DNA of 64,000 nt, taken from NCBI GenBank assembly GCA_947034885.2, contig OX344755.2, positions 25,055,052 to 25,119,051 on the forward strand, in the 5' to 3' direction. Positions 26,329 through 38,246 of the stretch are shown here, piece after piece. Each line of letters begins with the position of its first letter. Position 1 is the first letter of the stretch. The stretch is from Thuidium tamariscinum. Lineage: Eukaryota > Streptophyta > Bryopsida > Hypnales > Thuidiaceae. The position numbers and the translations under genes are program-made. The notes below the pieces were generated by a model. It ran no database searches and was not told where the DNA came from. It saw only the letters and a program-made list of their open reading frames with translations.

Positions 26329-27058
26329 TAGATCATTGCAAGAAACACTTACCAGTTTTGTCTCAAAATGGCCTATTTCCATGAGTCCTGTGACTTTTGG
26401 AATAATTTTTCTTTAAATAAAATAAAATATGGATAATTTGAAGATCAATGAGAATATCATGTCTCTTAAAATTCAGACCTAAGAAAATTTACTTCTAAAA
26501 GTTATGCACAAAAAAAGGACAATGGAAAATACAATGAAAATAAACACTTTTTTCTTTTCTTTTTTAAAAATAGTAAAAAATTAAAATAAAATAAAATAAA
26601 ATAAAACATTTTTCCTAAGTTAAAAATTCTTCTTCTCCAATAAATTTCATCTTCAAAAAAAATATTTTGTGTTCTGTACAAGTGTACCTTGGTAGTGCAC
26701 TTTGAGCACATGTGGAAGTTGCACAGTATAATATTTTCAAAAAATATCTCTTGGACTTGTGTAACTACATTAGAGGACCATGCATGCCAATTTTTACCTC
26801 AAAATTTGATTTTTTGGGTCAAAAATAGGACTAAAAAACCCCAAAATGGCCTAAGTAGACACCCATTTGGGGGTAGTTTAAAAATAGTAAAATAATTTTT
26901 TAAGAACTGAAAAAATTACACAACATGTAAAACTTTTGTGTGCACCTTCAATCCAAATTTTAAGTCAAAAAAACAAAATTTAAAAAAGTTATAAGCAAAA
27001 AACTACCTAATTAAGGTCAAGGGGACAAAAAAAAGACAAGTGTTTCTTGCAATCACCC
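26329..27058. mobile_element. MITE B1 (family B)
   Basis: About 730 bp. The left end TAGATCATTGCAAGAAACAC and right end GTGTTTCTTGCAATCACCC match the shared A/B/C terminus. The flank is ATTT on both sides (26325-26328 and 27059-27062). The interior (GTTTTGTCTCAAAATGGC, TGGATAATTTGAAGA and others) is also found at the right edge of the window (B2). Confidence 0.75.
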
Positions 27059-27632
27059 ATTTGAAAATATTATTATTTTTAATTTCCTTCATTTCTTAGA
27101 GCTTCCTAACTAACTTTTAAATACAAAAGTTTCCACTTTCGACAATGTTGACACATCCATCCATCCATCATACCTTTAAGATAGGTTGTTTGTTTTGTTT
27201 TGTTGCATTAAGATCTCCCAAACTGTGCGTGCCTAGTTGCATTCTTGGTATTATCAGAAAGTCTTTGGTGAGGATGGGTATAAGGGAGAAACATTCATTT
27301 TCAAACAAGTCCCTTGCAATGGACTATAGACTCACCCAATTGCGTCAGTAGAGTTTCCTTAATGTGTTTGTTACATGCTTGATTCTAATTGGCTAACGCA
27401 TTTTAAGGACACATATAAATATTTGATTGGCTCATTATTGATTTTAGCAGGGTTTAGTTTTGGGTGCACCTATTGCACCAGTTTCACTAGTCTAGGGAGC
27501 CAAAACTTTGAAAAATTAGAGAAATTACATGCAACATCCAAAAACTCATTTTTTTTAATATTTATAATTTTCACTCACTAATACGAAAAAATATCATTTT
27601 TAGAAAAAATTTGCCTCCAACTATGCTGAATT

Positions 27633-28711
27633 GGGTCATTGCAAGAAACACCGACCACTTTTGTAGCACTTTGCAAAATTTGTTCTTGTCCAATGCTATA
27701 ACTTTTGATTGATGAATCCATTGCCCAAATCAAAAAAACTATTTCTAGAGTTTTTGATTGCAATCATATTTTATATTTTCTAGAATTTTAAAAAAATCAT
27801 TTTATATTTAAAAGTTATTTTTGTTAATTTGTCACACTTTCAAGATTAGGGGTTTTTTATACTATTGATTGGTTTAAATTAATGATTTTTGGTTGAAATT
27901 TCTGTGGTATGTTCTTATAGTAGGTAGACATTTCTCTACTAAAGGGAATCTTAAGAAACCTTATTTTACGACCTCTACATTAGTGCAAATAGACCTCCCT
28001 TGTGCGCACACTTCTAAACACTAGAAATGCTTTTGAACTCATTTTCTTAGTCAAACCTCATCACCAAAAAGTCTTCTCAAATGGACAATTTTTAGTTTTG
28101 TTCAAAATTGTTTTTCCTATTTTTTACAAATTAAAATGTCAATGTATGTATTTTCTAGGACATCATCTTAGACATTGAATTCTAGTAAAGAAAATACATA
28201 CATTGACATTTTAATTTGTAAAAAATAGGAAAAACAATTTTGAACAAAACTAAAAATTGTCCATTTGAGAAGACTTTTTGGTGATGAGGTTTGACTAAGA
28301 AAATGAGTTCAAAAGCATTTCTAGTGTTTGGAAGTGTGCGCGCAAGGGAGGTCTGTTTGCACTAATGTAGAGGTCATAAAATAAGGTTTTTTTAGATGCC
28401 CTTTAGTAGAAAGATGTCTACCTACTATAAGAACATACCACAGAAATTTCAACCAAAATCATTAATTTAAACTAATCAATAGTATAAAAAGCCCCTAATC
28501 TTGAAAGTGTGACAAATTAACAAAAATAACTTTTAAATATAAAATGATTTTTTTAAAATTCTAGAAAATATAAAATATGATTGCAATCAAAAACTCTAGA
28601 AATAGTTTTTTTGATTTGGGCAATGGATTCATCAATCAAAAGTTATAGCATTGGACAAGAACAAATTTTGCAAAGTGCTACAAAAGTGGTCAGTGTTTCT
28701 TGCAATGACCC
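27633..28711. mobile_element. Fold-back MITE C2 (family C)
   Basis: The 1079-bp near-palindrome has ends GGGTCATTGCAAGAAACAC and its complement, with an AATT duplication at 27629-27632 and 28712-28715. The same peptide frame (starting MQSKTLEIVFLIWAMDSSI) is read inward from both ends on opposite strands, showing that the arms are nearly identical. C2 is collinear with C1. Confidence 0.9.
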
Positions 28712-28859
28712 AATTCTTTATTTGAACGGTTTTGGGTGCTTCCATTGTAGGGACTTTGTTAGGGGGAATTTGAACCTACAATGTGAAAGTTATGGTTTTT
28801 TGAGTTATTTTTTATTTTATTAAATTAGAAAATTACTTTTTGCTTTCATTTTGGACATG

Positions 28860-29105
28860 GCAAAAGCATAGGGGCACACTATAGGAGAGGGTTCTAAAAC
28901 GGAGCAGGCTTTTGCAACCATCTTGTAGGGGCTCTTAAATGGACATGTGAACTTTGGAAAAATGAACTCTAGATTACAATGGAGCTTGATGAGGTTTGTT
29001 TTTACTTCTTCAATGGATGGTTTAAGAACTAGACTTGGTTCATTCCTAACTAAGTAGCTAGGTGCCTACTAATTTAATTCAAAATTAGAATTCGTTGTTC
29101 AACTA
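28860..29105 (+). repeat. Repeat J1, left part (interrupted by the mariner-like element)
   Basis: Matches, in reverse complement, 43.48-43.70 kb: for example GAGAGGGTTCTAAAACGG here and the complement of CTGTTTTAGAGCCCTCTC there, and AGAACTAGACTTGGTTCATTCC-like sequence. The repeat continues at 31602 after the inserted transposon. Confidence 0.7.
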
Positions 29106-29315
29106 CACTAAAGATGATATTTAGTGTTTAGTGACATTTAGTGTTTTTACCCCCCTACTAGTTACAACACTAAATCTAAACTTGTCCACAATTAGTGTTA
29201 GACTTGAATGCGCCACCTTCTCCTTCCTTGGAATTGCTTGGATTCTCAACTCCATTGCGCCGCCGCCTTCTTCCCTGGCTTTCCTTGCTTTCTCGCCGAG
29301 TTTTCAATTCAGTTC

Positions 29316-29500
29316 TCAGTTCAATTCAGTCAGCCCGAGTTTTCAGTTCGGTTCAGCCCGTGGTCTCCAGTTTAGTTCAGCCAGAGTTGCAGTTGGAGTT
29401 GAGTTCAGCTGGAGTTGCAGCCGGAGTTTGGTTCAGCCGGAGTTGCAGCTGAAGTTCAATTCAACTGGAGTTGGGAGGTTTCAACTCAGCCCGAGTTCCT
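29316..29500 (+). repeat. Imperfect short tandem repeats inside the mariner-like element
   Basis: Irregular copies of GTTCAGCCGGAGTTGCAG-like units, about 18 bp, occur upstream of the transposase frame. The block is GC-richer than its surroundings. Open frames across it give Ser/Phe/Val-rich low-complexity peptides and are unlikely to be real proteins. Confidence 0.55.
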
Positions 29501-29761
29501 TCCTGCCCCGACTATCGGGCTTTTTTCTGGGGGGGGTATAGTTCGCCGTTCCCGCCCATTGGCACATTTTGAATTTGCTGCCTCCACACATCTTCTCCTT
29601 CGCAGCTCCGTTTTCAGGCCCTCGCATCTTCTCACCAATAGGTCCATTTCAGGTATAGTAGCAACACCATTGCAATCGTCTTGTTGTCCTCTACATTATA
29701 TCAAAAATTGTTTTTTTTTTGTCAACATTTCTTGATTTTTTCCACGTTGTGGTTCAGGCTC

Positions 29762-31264
29762 ATGGCGGAAATCCCCCGACGTCTCCAGCAAGTTTCCACC
29801 ATTGCCACGCGAAAGCGGATCATGACATGGATGGTGCAAAACGAATCAGTCGATGATCTCCCCGGTCTCTACAACCGCACCATCCATGCTTTCCTCAAGC
29901 ATTTTCGAGGTCAACGAAGCTCCAATTTGATGCGTGCATCACGTTGGTGGGCACTCCGTGATCGATATTGCAACAAAGGAGAAGAGCCCTAAGACCTTCC
30001 ACCAATTTCATGCACCCGCAGCCGATCTGGAGGACAAAAACAGCTTTGTACAAAGGCAGCACCCGATCGTGGTCACAAACACTCCGAATGGGTACAATGG
30101 CTCTACCCGCTCTTACTTGATGCATTTGAGCATTACAAAAAAACTGGTGTGAAATTCTCTCCCCGTTTGCTAATTGAGTTAGCAAAAACGATCCTAGTGG
30201 ACCCTACATCCCCTTATACAGCCCAATCCGTAGATCCTAAGGACAATGTTTTATTGCTTGAAAAACTGACCTATTGTTGGATCCAGCAATTCATGCATGT
30301 CCAAAACTTTGTCCTCTTATCTCAAAGAGGTCGTCTCACTTGCAGTCCTGAAAAAGAACAAGAAATTGAGATGCAAGTTGCATACCATCTAGGAGTCTTA
30401 AATCGAGGATTTCAGGATGGCACCTTTGATGAAAATCTAATGGAGAATATAGACAAAACCCATTTTGTTCTAAACATGGACAATGATAGAACATTAGGCT
30501 TCCGTGGTGACACAACTATCAAATATGTCGAGGTAGTATCGGGTGGAGATTCAATGACAATGGTCATTAGAATCTCAGGGGGGCGACGATCCATGATCGA
30601 AGCTCCTATGTTGATCTTTACAAATCCGAACAGCAGTTATCCAATTCGAAGATTGGATGACAACATCCCGGGGGTATGTTATCGTACAGGTCCTAAAGGG
30701 TGGATGAATCAAACTCTATTTTCAGATTATTTTGTAGAACCACGAGCCTTCCAATCTGATGTCCATGGCCGCTCAAAATTTATTTGGGTAGATAATTGTA
30801 CCAGTCATAACATGACCCCAAGACTTACCACTGTTTTAGAAGCCAAAAATGCCATCTTGAAATACTTGCCACCTTGTTCAACCCACCTTTGCTAACCAGC
30901 AGACACGTTCATTATTTCTAAGGTGAAAGATGCATGGACCAAAAGATGAGAGGCAAAGAAAACAGACTTAATAGCATCGAATGCTTGGCAGAATATACCT
31001 CGAGCAAATGGTGGCTGGTCAGGAAAACTCTCAAATCCGGGTAAGAGGTTTTTCTTACAGTTAGTTGCTGATTCTGTTGAAGATGTCAACCGGGAACTTG
31101 ATTGTGACAATATCAGCTATGCTAGAAAAGCCATGATCAGATCTGGTATGTCTTTAGCTCTAGATGGCAGTTGGAGTGTGGAGCAACTTTTCCCACATTT
31201 GCAGGAGATAGTACGAAAGTATGGGCAGATTTTTCTAGGGCAGCATGTGCCTCCAAGAATCTAA
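29762..31264 (+). pseudogene. DDE_1/pogo-like transposase, disrupted by three in-frame stops
   Basis: One frame of 500 codons runs from ATG 29762 to TAA 31264 with no frameshift. It is broken by TAA at 29990-29992, TAA at 30893-30895 (in the family motif CQPAD) and a TGA near 30946. An N-terminal helix-turn-helix-like basic region is followed by a catalytic core with IDKTHFVLNMDN, VVSGGDSMTMVIRISGG, YRTGPKGWMNQTLF and WVDNCTSHNMT. The Asp residues of IDKTHF, VDN and PAD are the likely DDD triad. The stops are explained by single transitions (CAA to TAA, TGG to TGA). It is intronless and would cut and paste its own ends when intact. Confidence 0.85.
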
Positions 31265-31601
31265 AATTTGTACTTCCATGATTTTCAGAAATTACAATGT
31301 ACATTCCATCTTCATTATGTTATAAACCACTCTTTCATTGATAATGCTTGTTGTATACTTTTAATTAATCACTTCTAACTTCCTACGCTTTGAATGTCAT
31401 TGTTTTGCATGTATTTCCTGAATTTTCTAAATTCACAAACACTAAATTCAAACATGTCACTTTTTGGCAAGTCTCTCAAATCACCATAGTTCACATGTAG
31501 TGTTTGAATTGACATTTAGTGTTTTTACTTTCATAGGGTAATTGGCTTTTAGTGTATGCCTTTGTATTTAGTGTACAAGACACTAAATATCATCATTAGT
31601 G

Positions 31602-31975
31602 TACCTTCTTACAAGTATTGAAAAATCTGAAATAATGATTAAATCAAGCATTCGTTTCAGATTTTGAAAGGGACGCTTTTAGAAACCATTTCAATTACTT
31701 TACACATGTAGCAATACTAGTTTTTGAACAAACCCTGATTTTTTTTCAAAATATGCATGGATGGGTTTCCAAGGGCCTACGATCACAAATAGGGACCTCC
31801 ATCAGATTGTGTTTGAAATCTCATAACTAATTCAATAATGCTTCAAAAAATATGAAACGAGTTGTGTTAGATTCCTCATCTATTTCTCTTTGACTGAAAA
31901 AGAAGCTAAAAATATTTTCATCTCAGGAGATCCATGAAAAAGGTGGACCAGCCCTTAGATGAGCGGTTTCTGAGC
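31602..31975 (+). repeat. Repeat J1, right part
   Basis: Continues J1 after the transposon. It matches the reverse complement of about 43.09-43.47 kb, for example CCCTTAGATGAGCGGTTTCTGAGCCTC versus its counterpart near 43.11 kb and the phrase ATCACAAATAGGGACCT near 43.29 kb. No coding content seen. Confidence 0.7.
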
Positions 31976-32099
31976 CTCCTCCCTAATCCAAATTAAACTT
32001 GGGCTGTTCACTCTTTGTGAGAATAGACTCTTCCAAACATCCATCGTTGTCATGGTTGGTGGCCAGTTTTTTTCATGTAAGCTTAGACACAACCAAGAC

Positions 32100-32310
32100 T
32101 GGCCACTGCTCATGCCAAGACACATCATCACAATTTCCGAGCGAAATCTGGACCCCACGAGGATTCTTTTCCATCACGTGGTACTCCCACCAGGAAACTC
32201 ATTTCTTCAATAACTTCCTTGCAATTGAAACCTCATCCACTAACACAAGTGGCTGGCTTGGAAGAACAATGTTATCATGCAAAGTTTCATCAACTGAAGC
32301 TGGTTACTGT
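32100..32310 (-). pseudogene. Unidentified possible gene fragment with one in-frame stop
   Basis: On the minus strand one frame reads SVDETLHDNIVLPSQPLVL, then KK, a TGA stop, then VSWWEYHVMEKNPRGVQISL and a tail containing WHEQWPVLVVSKLT before TAA. Amino-acid composition is protein-like (Trp, His, balanced charge), unlike the surrounding low-complexity frames. I do not recognise the family. It could be a captured exon carried by a mobile element or chance. Confidence 0.25.
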
Positions 32311-33460
32311 AGTGAGTCAATCAGTTCTATTCATTTGCAAGAAAAAAAGCAACCTTCAGTTGGTCTCTATCTTTCCATTCATTTGTCCTGTACAAACACC
32401 CATAATCAACATTGCCCCCCTCCCCAAATGCAACACCTTTAATTGTACCCAAAAGTGACACTTCTTTTTTTGGGTTAGATATTGACTATTCAAAATGTAC
32501 ACAATCGAAACATGAAATTTAGTGCAGGTTTTTATATACACTTCAAAAACAACACATTGAAAATTCACATTTCATTTAACAATTGAATTATTTGTAAAGT
32601 CCCCCTACTTTGGGCATGACTTTTTTTGAAGTTGAGAAGGCAACTATAGTTGAAGCATCAAACTTTTTTGCAAGATACTTATACCACACGACTTCAAAAG
32701 TGGGGACCAAACTTTTTTAGGCACCATTTTGATGGAAAAATAAGTTTCATACCCACTTTTTAACTCAACCGGCTTTTTCACAAAACTCATGGGTTTAAAC
32801 CCCGATTTAGTGTACTTTACAAATAACTCAAAAAGGTATTGCAATTCTTTTTCATATGCCAAGAAGATGTAATAAAAAATGATTTATATTCACAAATAGC
32901 CGAAACTACACTCATTGTAAATTGGCATTGCGTGACAATGTCCTAAAAAATTTAAAACTTTTCATTCTCTTCTCTTCTCTCCCCCCCTTCTCCCCTTGAA
33001 ATTTTTAGAAACCAATTTAATTGACAAACAATAGTGACAATTCATCCCGTATTATGTATCCATATCCAATACTATACTTGTACTCATATCCAATATTCAT
33101 TATGTATTCATATATAATATGATATCCATATCCAATATTCATTTCATATCCATATCCGTATTTAGATTAAATCCCACAAAATCAATGCCAGCTTGTGATT
33201 TTTTGAAAAATCAACACTAATTTCAAAGATAAGCATTTTTTTTAAAACAATCAGTAGCTTGTAAATTTTTTGAGAGGGGGGGGGGCTGCTAATTAATTGA
33301 GTAGAGGGATGCAACCACTTTTTAGGACATTGTGTGTAATTAGTGATGATAATAGGTGCACATACATCATACTCAACTTTTACATCATTGGATTGAAACA
33401 AAAAGGTTTGCTTGGCATTGATGTCCAAGTTCCAAACTAACAAGGTAGGCACCTCACTAC
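32311..33460. other. Intergenic with short degenerate tandem repeats
   Basis: No gene seen. At about 33049-33165 there are degenerate copies of CATATCCAATATTCATT-like units. A poly-G run of about 10 lies near 33278. Confidence 0.4.
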
Positions 33461-33737
33461 TAAGGTGGGTACACTTAAAATTTCACCTCACCTAAAAGTG
33501 CCATCTATAGTAGTTGTACATTTCTGAATTCCATTATGTATCTATTTCGCTGGAGTGCTTTTAGAAACAGACTTTGAACCTTAATAACTTTTGCATATTG
33601 TATCCAAAATGCTGCGTTTTTTGGTGCATTGGAATGTGCTTTCACTTGCCAAGAAGACTATATGAAAATTTGATCAGACCAGTAATAGTTACTAGGCACA
33701 GTACCAAAAAGTGGCACTTTTAGGTATACCCACCTTA
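33461..33737. mobile_element. MITE E1 (family E), TA-flanked
   Basis: The 277 bp including TA on each side has ends AGGTGGGTACAC and GTATACCCACCT. The interior phrase AATAACTTTTGCATA and CTTTCACTTGCCAA are shared with E2 and E3. TA flanks suggest Tc1/mariner mobilisation. A partial second copy seems to follow at about 33742-33930. Confidence 0.75.
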
Positions 33738-33938
33738 ACCCAAAATTGTCACCATCACATTGTATCCATCTTCAGACTCAATATGTACCTATGTTGAAGA
33801 AATCATTTCAAAACTACTTACTACTAAAAAAAAGCATATAACTTTTGCATAGAATATCACATGTCAAGTTCTTTGGTATGTTAGAACCTCCTTTCACTTG
33901 CCAAAAAAAAATATGAAAAAAACATTCTCATAATAGTA

Positions 33939-35251
33939 AGAGCCGGTTCCCATTGGGTCACTGGACCTCCAGCTCTTGGAGGGCGGGCTGGATGGGAGCT
34001 TAACCCCTTCCAGGAAGGTCCAGCTTTCTATTGGAAGCCGGACCTCCAGAACCTGGAGGAGCTATAGCTCTCCATTGGAAAACGGTAAAAGAATTGAAAA
34101 GGTATTTACTGAACTGAATTCAAATCAATTTTATTAATTACTTTTATTAATCTATTATATTAATTTTTGTTATCAATTTATTAGGTTAATTACAATTATT
34201 AATTAATTTTGTTAATTATTGTTATTAATTGATTATATTAATTATTTAGGGTTATATTAATTGATTATATTAATTATTTTATTTTCATTTGAATCCATAA
34301 TATGAATTGAAAATTCACAAAATATTTTGTGCATGAGGAACAAAATAATTATTAATTTTTTCACTATAAACAAAAATATTATTCATGATTAATCAGTGAA
34401 CTTGATTGTTTAATGGAGAATGAAAATATTTTTGAAAATTAATTGACATAATTAATTAATTGAGTATTAACAAAAATATTATTGATTACAATTCCATTTA
34501 AATTTCTCTTTAATCCTTTATAGTAAACAAAAATAGTATTGGTTAAAAAACCATTTATCAAAACCATTGTTGATTAAACATCAAATATATTATATTGTTT
34601 ACAAAAAATATATTTCAACATTCCTTTTCATACTTTAGATTTTTAATTAATATTTACAATTATTCTAGAATTAATAAAAATAGTATTAATTATTAAATAG
34701 TACTCATATTTAATTTCTAAATTAATTAAAATTAAAATTAATAATTATTTAGTATGTTTGATTACGTTCTGTATTTGGAAACATGTTGAGTTGAGGACAA
34801 TTATGTTCATTTCAGAAAATTAAAAATTTGTTAGTCTACTTCATAATTTGCAGTATTTATATTAATATTGAAGCATGATTATTTCAGCAGTTATAAATAA
34901 TGAATAATAATTATTAATCAAATATTTCAGTATTTTCCTATCCGGTTGGGAGCCAAGCAAGGTAGCCAGCCTAAACTCAAGGCTCCCCATGTGAACAACA
35001 AAATTACTTTCAAGTTAACATGCAAAGGTAAGCACAGTAACTTGTGATCCTGAACCAGTATCCTGTAGCACAATCCGGTTTATTAATTACTATTGTTGGA
35101 GGGTTCCAGGTCTATTTTTGAGAGAAACATGACCCGGAGGCTGGAGGGGGACCTGGACCTCCGACTGGACGTCCAGCTCCCCAACCCCCACAATAGAAAC
35201 CCCTGGACCTCCCGGACCTGGAGGTCCAGGGCTTCAATGGAAACGCGCTCT
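33939..35251. mobile_element. Non-autonomous TIR element H with proline-codon-like CCTGGAC-rich ends
   Basis: The 1.3-kb element has ends AGAGCCGGTTCCCATTGGG and the complement of AGAGCGCGTTTCCATTGAAG. Both ends carry repeated subterminal GGACCTCCAG/CTGGAGGTCC motifs, while the 0.8-kb middle is very AT-rich (TTAATT repeats). Subterminal palindromic repeats with an AGAGC start resemble hAT-type MITEs, but no clear 8-bp duplication was seen. Confidence 0.6.
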
Positions 35252-36030
35252 AACTAAGCACAGAAGCGGTTTTGGGGGTGCCCACTTTCTACAGTACAGA
35301 TTCTGTCTCATGATGTTCAATTGGGAGGATATAATATAGAAAAGGGTAAGCTTAATTTTGGGATGAGTAAGATGGAGAGAGTTGTTTTTTTAATTTTAAT
35401 TTTAAAAAATTAATTAATTTTAATTTTAATTTTAATTTAAATAAGATGGAGGTAATTTGAGAGCTGGCTGAGTGGGCTTCAGATCGCAGTCATTTTGTAA
35501 TCATACAGTTGCTCCACATTGCAAGGTCAAAAGGCTAGTTCCCCTTACAGCTGGAGAAATGCCACTAGGACATGGGGAAAAAAAAATAATAAAAATTTGC
35601 CGGGGACTTGCTCCTTTGATTCGCTTGTACTCTTTCCATATATCAATGGAAGTGGTCCATGTGTTTAAGAAAATGACAAGGAAATAGCTACCATTTTGTA
35701 CAGTCAGCTTCCATCTTCAAAATTGAAAATCAAAAGGAAGATTTCATTTTTCTTCATATTTAAATATATGTGCATGTATATGTATCTATTATATTAATTA
35801 TAAACTGACTATCACAACCCTTGTCACCACCTTTTTTTTTCACAAAATGTTCATGTTTCAATCTTAGATATTTCATCTTGAATGTTTTTCATCTAATTCA
35901 TATTCTCCTATGTTCAATTAATGTTACACTGCAACAAATCCATGCTAGTGTATATCTGTGGATTGATTGATTGATCAATCAATCAATATTTGGGATGAAA
36001 AGGTGACCACACTTGTGAAAATGGATCATG
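35252..36030. other. Intergenic, no gene seen
   Basis: Contains TTAATTTTAATTTTAATTT low-complexity sequence around 35390-35440 and a GATTGATTGATCAATCAATC palindrome near 35965-35985. Confidence 0.4.
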
Positions 36031-36306
36031 CATTAGAAGATTTTTGAGGCCATTGGAAGACTGCGGGTTCCTGAACTACGGGAACACGGTTTCTGCCGCG
36101 TGAACAAAAATCTTACGTGATCGAGAGAGTGCCATGTCATAAAAAAATGGGGGGGGGGGGGGCTTTTTTTCATGTTTCAAGATCCAAAAAAAACTTCTTT
36201 TTTTGGAGGGGGGGAATGCTAACCTAACAACGGCCAGCAGTTACAGGAACAGTTTTGGGGAACAATCCCGAAACGGCCCTTTGGAGGCCTCAAATCCCCT
36301 CTAATG
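36031..36306. mobile_element. MITE F1 (family F)
   Basis: 276 bp, from CATTAGAAGATTTTTGAGGCC-type sequence to its complement GGCCTCAAATCCCCTCTAATG. GC-rich inner ends carry GGTTCCTGAACTACGGGAAC and CCGAAACGGCCCTTTGG. A poly-G run lies at its centre. It shares layout with F2 inside the CACTA-type element. Confidence 0.65.
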
Positions 36307-38246
36307 ATTGATCTATACAAAACTCATAGCTTGCACCAAATGAACTAAAAGCCCACATTTTAATAAATTTTATCAAACTTTTTTAATTGCAAACATACAA
36401 ATTCAAACTAAAGATATTAAAGATTGTAAGAGAAAACAAAATACTACAATATCACTTACAATTATAATGTTTGATCATGAGAGACTTGTTAAAAAGTTTA
36501 AAAGATATCCAAAGTCTTTTGATCTTTCAAAAATGAAAATAGTGTCTTCCTGCTAGGCCCCTGTAGATGGTGGCTTTGTATTTTCTCCTCTGCAATTATA
36601 TTTTGTTTCATTTATGCCAAAAAAAAAATGAAAATAGTGATTCCAATAAGTCTACATAACATGTGTGATTATTAAAGGGACAAATCTTGACTATATTATA
36701 TGGAGTAGTATTTTTGTCTAATAAGTCAACTATAAACAATTATATACATATAACTTATTATAGAAAAATGGTTTGAAGGATTTGGTATAATGAAGTGTTT
36801 CCTCTACCTTCCTAGCAAACAATTATAAAGAACAATAGATGAAATAATCCATTTATATATCTTGGCAAACATCATATTTAATATAATGTAAAATTGCACA
36901 CTCAATTTCAATAATGACATCTCTAATTGAATTTTAGGTTTAGTGTGGTTTACACTAAACTCTAAACCCTAAAATCCTACATAACCAATTATACATTTAT
37001 GACAATAGTGACAGGTTGCCAATGAGGCCCTCCTATGTTAGTTTGGAAAAGTCAACAATTGATTATGTCAAAAGATAAAATAATTTGCACATTCTTCTTT
37101 GGGATTTTTGAAAGAAAATCAAGCATTAGGGGAGAATTGAACCTTCAAAGAGGCCGCTTTGTATTGCAAGGGATTGGGTGGGAAGAGCCTTTTCAACTTA
37201 CTAATTGGGCCAAGAATTGCATGTTGAATTCAAAAATTTATCATCATTACCCAATCCATCTCTATAGTCTCATAACTATTTGGCAAGAAAGAGTCTTTTT
37301 ATCTCACTAATTATGCCAAGAATTGCATGATAAACTCAAAAATTGTCATCATTATCTAATCCATCTCCCAAATCTCCCAAATCTCATGATGATTCAATCA
37401 TGAAAGATGGAGCACACGCCTCCCGCAAATATCTATAAGCCAAGTGGATACATGCAATCCTACATGGAAGTAGTAATGATGATGTGGGCACTCTCATACT
37501 CATTTGATTTGTATTAAAATTAGTAAGAAATCTCAAAGCCTTTTTAAGGGTTCAATTTTCCCCTAATGCTTCTTGTTGAAGCAATTGTGTACATACCATC
37601 CATATCTTAAATAAAGTTGTTTGTTTTGTTTGTTTTGATTCTTTTATTTGTTATGATGAGATCTACAAAATCATGCATTCTCATTTGTGTTTATAGTACT
37701 TTAAGAAAGTTCATTTGTAAAGAAGGGTGCACGGACTTTGTTTTGTGATGTTTACGCTCACAACAATGATGATATTGAATTTCAAAGATTTTATAAATTA
37801 AAAAATTAGAAGATTTACTTTTCTTTTAAATTTATTATAGTATCAATGGCAACAATACATGGCATCCTAGTAATGTAAAGAAAGCTCCCAAATACCCAAC
37901 AAAAATGTTCAAAAAATTGTTTGTCCTTAACTCTAAAGTACTTTGCAACATCCAATTTTCGGACAATATATAGATTGAAAATTCATTTTCTTTTCCATTA
38001 CTATTTGGATGAAAGTCATTTTAATTTGCACAGATACTTTACAGATTTGTTTTCCTATATAATAGTTAGATTTGGTCTTAGTAGAGTACTATTTTTCTAA
38101 AGTATATTTATAGAAATATGTCAAGTGGTTGACCAAGCCAAAATTGCATTGATTCTAGTTCAAAACTAGATAAACTAAAATGTGGTCAAATCTAATTGAT
38201 GGAATTGACGGCCTCTCAACTTGGACGACCATAGTATGAAACACCC
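36307..38246. other. Intergenic, no gene seen
   Basis: AT-rich. An open frame at 37035-37310 has no recognisable domain. Confidence 0.35.

Larger units (their letters stand above)
29106..31601 (+). mobile_element. Tc1/mariner-superfamily DNA transposon (decayed), TA target duplication
   Basis: The 2,496-bp element has inverted ends, CACTAAAGATGATATTTAG at the left and the complement of CACTAATGATGATATTTAG at the right, plus subterminal TTTAGTGT copies. It is flanked by TA (29104-29105 and 31602-31603). It carries one transposase-like frame (29762-31264). The ends begin with CACTA, but the 2-bp TA duplication and the transposase type exclude a true CACTA element. A matching unoccupied site is at about 43.46-43.48 kb in reverse orientation. 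Confidence 0.85.

Noticed and set aside
27578-28823. Mirrored open frames containing IWAMDSSIKSYSIG
   Set aside because: Terminal arms of element C2, not a gene pair.
29131-29735. Overlapping Ser/Phe/Val-rich frames upstream of the transposase
   Set aside because: They run across short tandem repeats in several frames at once, which is typical of low-complexity DNA rather than a protein.
29106-31601. Assignment as a CACTA (En/Spm) transposon because ends begin CACTA
   Set aside because: Target duplication is TA and the transposase core is DDE_1/pogo-like.
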